From Acidobacterium sp. (GTDB taxonomy: Bacteria; Acidobacteriota; Terriglobia; Terriglobales; Acidobacteriaceae): DNA of 8,952 nt. Below, in pieces: positions 6,137-8,952 of this stretch. Under the pieces are notes generated by a model. It did no database searches. It was given only the letters and a program-made list of their open reading frames with translations, and was not told the origin of the DNA. Each line of letters begins with the position of its first letter. Position 1 is the first letter of the stretch. The stretch spans positions 46,896 through 55,847 of the forward strand of contig PMAM01000143.1 of NCBI GenBank assembly GCA_003152595.1. Direction: 5' to 3'. The position numbers and the translations under genes are program-made.

Positions 6137-7024
6137 GTGCCCCTTATTGTTAATGCCGATGACTTCGGCCTTACGCCTGGCGTCAACCGATCCATTGGTG
6201 AATTGCATCGCGCAGGCGCGCTGTCTTCGGCGACGCTGATGGCGGCCGGGGCGTACTTCGACGACGCGGTGGCGGTGGCGCGGGCGACTCCAGGGCTGGA
6301 GGTGGGATGCCATGTGCTGCTGGTGGACGGGACCCCGGTGCTGCCGCCGGCGCAAATTCCGACGCTGTGCCCGAACGGGAAGGAGTTTCGGCCGACGCTG
6401 ACGGCGTTTGTCCGGGATCTGTTCGCGTTTCGCATTCGCGCGGCGGAGATCACGGCGGAAGCGACGGCGCAGATGGAGCGGCTGCGGGCGGCGGGACTGC
6501 GGGTTTCGCATTTCGACACGCACAAGCACACGCATCTGTTCTCGGGAATTCTGCGGCCGCTGCTGGCGGCGGCGCAGGCGTGCCAGGTTCCGGCGGTTCG
6601 GAATCCGTTTGAGCCGGACTGGGCGCTGCGCGCGACGAAGGGATCGGCCACGATGCTGCGGAGACTGGCGGTGGTCACGCTGCAGTCGCAGCATCGGGCT
6701 TTCCTGCGGGCGGTTGCGGCGGTGGGGCTGGCGACGACGAGGGGGACGATCGGGGTGCTGGCGACGGGGACGCTGGAAGTAACGCCGACGCTGCGCGGGC
6801 TGCTGGATGCGATGCCGGCGGATGCGGGGGCGACGTGGGAGCTGGTGTGTCATCCAGGGTATCCGGATGCGGCGCTGGAGCAGGTGCGCACGCGGCTGCG
6901 GCAATCGCGGGCCGAGGAGCACGCAGCGCTGCTGGAACTGCTGCCGACGGTTCCGCTTGCTTCGTGGGGCGACCTCGTGCGGGCGCGAACTGATGGCGCG
7001 CACGCTCCTCGTGCTCCGCGATAA
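6137..7024 (+). CDS. ChbG/HpnK (YdjC) family carbohydrate deacetylase
   Basis: This 295-residue protein belongs to the YdjC/ChbG/HpnK family of metal-dependent deacetylases acting on acetylated amino-sugar compounds (chitooligosaccharides for ChbG; HpnK is linked to hopanoid side-chain processing). The start is GTG at 6137: the family's hallmark IVNADDFGLTPGVN begins at residue 4, so no earlier start is needed. Visible motifs are the metal/catalytic acids Asp8-Asp9 in ADDFG, VGCHVLLVDG at 56-65 with His59, the SHFDTHKHTHLF block at 124-135 with His125, His129, His131 and His133, and CHPGYPD at 238-244. All expected metal and catalytic positions appear intact. There is no signal peptide, so it is probably cytosolic. 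The substrate is undetermined: no hopanoid genes or chitinase genes are visible in this window. Codon use changes sharply near codon 28 (see findings). It sits 26 bp after the DUF4254 gene and 27 bp before the VWFA gene, probably one transcript. Confidence 0.93.
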   Translation: MPLIVNADDFGLTPGVNRSIGELHRAGALSSATLMAAGAYFDDAVAVARATPGLEVGCHVLLVDGTPVLPPAQIPTLCPNGKEFRPTLTAFVRDLFAFRIRAAEITAEATAQMERLRAAGLRVSHFDTHKHTHLFSGILRPLLAAAQACQVPAVRNPFEPDWALRATKGSATMLRRLAVVTLQSQHRAFLRAVAAVGLATTRGTIGVLATGTLEVTPTLRGLLDAMPADAGATWELVCHPGYPDAALEQVRTRLRQSRAEEHAALLELLPTVPLASWGDLVRARTDGAHAPRAPR

Positions 7025-7051
7025 GATTTGTCCTGGTCGCGACATTCGCCG

Positions 7052-8881
7052 ATGCGTTCCTGCCTAACCCTTCCGCTGTCGATGCTGCTTGCGCTGGCGC
7101 CGATCGGCGCGGCCCAGAATGCGGCTGCGGGCTCGGGTGCGCAACCGCCCTTGCGGGCCGATCAGCCACCGCGCATCTCCGTGACCACCCACCTGGTGAG
7201 CGTGGATGTGGTGGTGCGGGAGCATGACCGGCCAGTCACCGGGCTGATCCAGGACAACTTTGTGGTTCTCGAAGACGGCCGACCGCAGACGGTGAACTTC
7301 TTCGAGGCTCATACGGCGGGCGACGCTGCCGCTCTTCCGCGGCCACCGGCGCTGCCGCTCGACACCTACACGAATCTGCCGGTGACGCACGTGACCGATT
7401 CAGTGACTGTGTTGCTGCTGGACGCCCTCAACACGGAGGCACCGGATCAGCTTTATGTCCGCCGCGAGATGATCCGGTACCTGCACAAGCTGCCGGCCGG
7501 GCGGCGCATCGCGGTTTTCACGCTGGGGACGCAACTGCGGATGCTGCAGGGATTCACCGACGATGTGAGCCTGCTGCTGGCGGCGCTGGACAGGAAGGAC
7601 GCGGCTGCACCAGCGGCGATGACGATCCCGAAGAGCCAGATCGCCGACGAACGGAACACCCTTGCGTGGATGGCGGAGGCCGGCGCGCCTCCCATGCTGA
7701 TCGACACTTACACCAACTTCGTGCATGGCGCCGACGCCGATGAAACGGGCCAGCGCATCGCACTGACGATCGAGGCGATGGAGCAGCTGGCGCGCTATCT
7801 TGCCGGCATTCCGGGCCGGAAGAATCTGGTGTGGTTTTCCGGGTCGTTCCCACTGCAATTCTTTGCGACGGAGCGCAATCCCTTCCATAGCGACAACGGC
7901 GGCCAGGCCGTTCCCGTGCGGGACTCGAATGATGTGCTGCGCTCGGCGATCGATCTGCTGACCGCTGCGCGGGTCGCGGTCTACCCGGTGGACGCGCGCG
8001 GCGTGCTGCTGGGGACGACGTTCGCTGCCGACGAGCAGGGCGATTACGCGCGCATCGTGAACGGGGCCGCGGTCACCAGTCCGTCGCAGGACACGGCGAT
8101 GCTGGCGGCGCAGCGAGTGGCCGAACACGGAACGATGGATGTTCTCGCGCAGCAAACCGGCGGACGCGCTGTTTACGACGACAACGGCTTACAGGAGGCG
8201 ATGGCCGACGCGGTGAATGACGGGTCGAACTTCTACACGCTGGCCTACGATCCTACGAATCGAAGCTTCAATGGGCGGCTGCGCCGCATTGAGATCCGTC
8301 TTGCTCCGGGCGCGACGCAGTGGAAAGCGCAGCTGGATTATCGGCGATCTTACTATGCGGACGACCGGCCCAGCGCCCAGGACCGCGGCGTGAGCGGGCA
8401 GCGGCTGGTGTTCGCGGCGGCTATGCATCGCGGCGTTCCCGCCGCTACACAGATCATCTTCGAAGCCCGCGTGGCGGCCGCCGATCCGCAGCCGGCGTCG
8501 ATTCCGATTCCGCCCCACAAACCGCCGCTGCAAGGGCCGCTGACGCGGTACGACATCGACTATGCGGTGGGCCCGCGCGCGCTCGATCTGAGCACGCAGC
8601 CCGACGGTGAGCGCCGTGGCCAGATCGTGATTGAGGCAGCCGCATGGACGGCCGACGGCAAACTGCTCACCGCAGACGGCACGGAGCACTCCTTCACCGT
8701 GACGCCCACGCAATACCGGCAGTCGGGCCAGATCGGGCTGCAGTTTCACCAGAGTCTCGATGTTCCAGCCGGACCGGTGTTTCTTCGCCTGGGGATTTAT
8801 GAGCCGGCGACGGGCCAGATTGGGTCGCTGGAGATCCCGCTGCCCGCAAAGGCTGCGTCGACGACCGTTTCGTCAAAGTAG
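7052..8881 (+). CDS. Secreted VWFA-related acidobacterial protein
   Basis: This 609-residue protein has the layout of the 'VWFA-related Acidobacterial domain' family. The start is taken as ATG 7052 because it begins a clean signal peptide (MRSCLTLPLSMLLALAPIGA, cleavage near GAA/QN); a TTG at 7028 in frame would add eight polar residues. After the signal come the family's N-terminal strand region (SVDVVVREHDRPVTGL at 50-65; FVVLEDGRPQTVNFFE at 70-85) and a von Willebrand factor A domain from about 115 to 390. The MIDAS-like motif is D124-A-L-N-T128 in place of DxSxS. Other family marks are AGRRIAVFTLG (149-159), IPGRKNLVWFSG (253-264), VAVYPVDARG (308-317), LAQQTGGRAVYDD (365-377) and SNFYTLAYDP (392-401). 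The C-terminal 200 residues are beta-rich, without an assigned domain. VWA domains usually mediate metal-dependent protein binding; the ligand is unknown. It should be periplasmic or exported. No strong ribosome binding site is visible. Confidence 0.93.
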   Translation: MRSCLTLPLSMLLALAPIGAAQNAAAGSGAQPPLRADQPPRISVTTHLVSVDVVVREHDRPVTGLIQDNFVVLEDGRPQTVNFFEAHTAGDAAALPRPPALPLDTYTNLPVTHVTDSVTVLLLDALNTEAPDQLYVRREMIRYLHKLPAGRRIAVFTLGTQLRMLQGFTDDVSLLLAALDRKDAAAPAAMTIPKSQIADERNTLAWMAEAGAPPMLIDTYTNFVHGADADETGQRIALTIEAMEQLARYLAGIPGRKNLVWFSGSFPLQFFATERNPFHSDNGGQAVPVRDSNDVLRSAIDLLTAARVAVYPVDARGVLLGTTFAADEQGDYARIVNGAAVTSPSQDTAMLAAQRVAEHGTMDVLAQQTGGRAVYDDNGLQEAMADAVNDGSNFYTLAYDPTNRSFNGRLRRIEIRLAPGATQWKAQLDYRRSYYADDRPSAQDRGVSGQRLVFAAAMHRGVPAATQIIFEARVAAADPQPASIPIPPHKPPLQGPLTRYDIDYAVGPRALDLSTQPDGERRGQIVIEAAAWTADGKLLTADGTEHSFTVTPTQYRQSGQIGLQFHQSLDVPAGPVFLRLGIYEPATGQIGSLEIPLPAKAASTTVSSK

Positions 8882-8952
8882 CGAAGGGCGGAGAACGGTG
8901 CCCGGAACCCGCGGAGAGGCGGTGGCGTATTGAACAGCATGCGATGGGTCTA

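Noticed and set aside
7028..7051. TTG at 7028 as the start of the VWFA protein
   Set aside because: The ATG at 7052 begins a canonical signal peptide; the TTG start would add a polar stretch ahead of it and has no better ribosome binding site.
8939..8952. ATG at 8939 as the start of another gene
   Set aside because: Only four codons are visible before the window ends and no close ribosome binding site supports it.

Overview
The window reads as a GC-rich stretch of a chromosome from an Acidobacteriota bacterium, probably class Terriglobia. The best taxonomic clue is the secreted protein at 7052-8881, which has the layout of the VWFA-related family found mainly in Acidobacteriota. A secreted CRTAC1-type (FG-GAP plus ASPIC/UnbV) protein next to a secreted TPR protein fits the same group. 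No phage, transposase, CRISPR or toxin genes are visible, and nearly all of the window is dense coding sequence.

Layout. 1-2799 (+): a CRTAC1-like FG-GAP/ASPIC protein cut by the left edge, whose TGA stop directly abuts the ATG of a secreted TPR protein; the two look co-transcribed. 2800-3171: a gap of about 370 bp between convergent genes. It holds the 5' half of a tRNA-Lys(UUU) gene on the minus strand, which stops matching a tRNA right after the anticodon loop, and a strong hairpin just past the end of galT. 3172-5462 (-): an ATP-grasp ligase of unknown substrate followed by galT (galactose-1-phosphate uridylyltransferase, TTG start with a good ribosome binding site), 35 bp apart. 5499-8881 (+): three genes divergent from the ATP-grasp gene, with a 36 bp divergent gap. 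They are a DUF4254 protein, a ChbG/HpnK (YdjC) family deacetylase starting at GTG, and the acidobacterial VWFA protein. The gaps between them are 26 and 27 bp, so they may form one transcript. 8882-8952: no supportable feature; an ATG at 8939 could begin another gene, but only four codons are visible.

How they may work together. galT (Leloir pathway, UDP-galactose), the ChbG/HpnK-like carbohydrate deacetylase, DUF4254 and the ATP-grasp ligase could all serve sugar or envelope metabolism, but the sequence does not prove a single pathway. The CRTAC1/TPR pair and the VWFA protein are predicted to act outside the cytoplasm.

I do not see a clear new multi-gene system. The items most worth a second look are the truncated tRNA-Lys with its break at the anticodon loop, an abrupt shift in codon third-position usage inside the deacetylase gene near 6218, and a 7-bp tandem repeat overlapping the stop codon of the DUF4254 gene.
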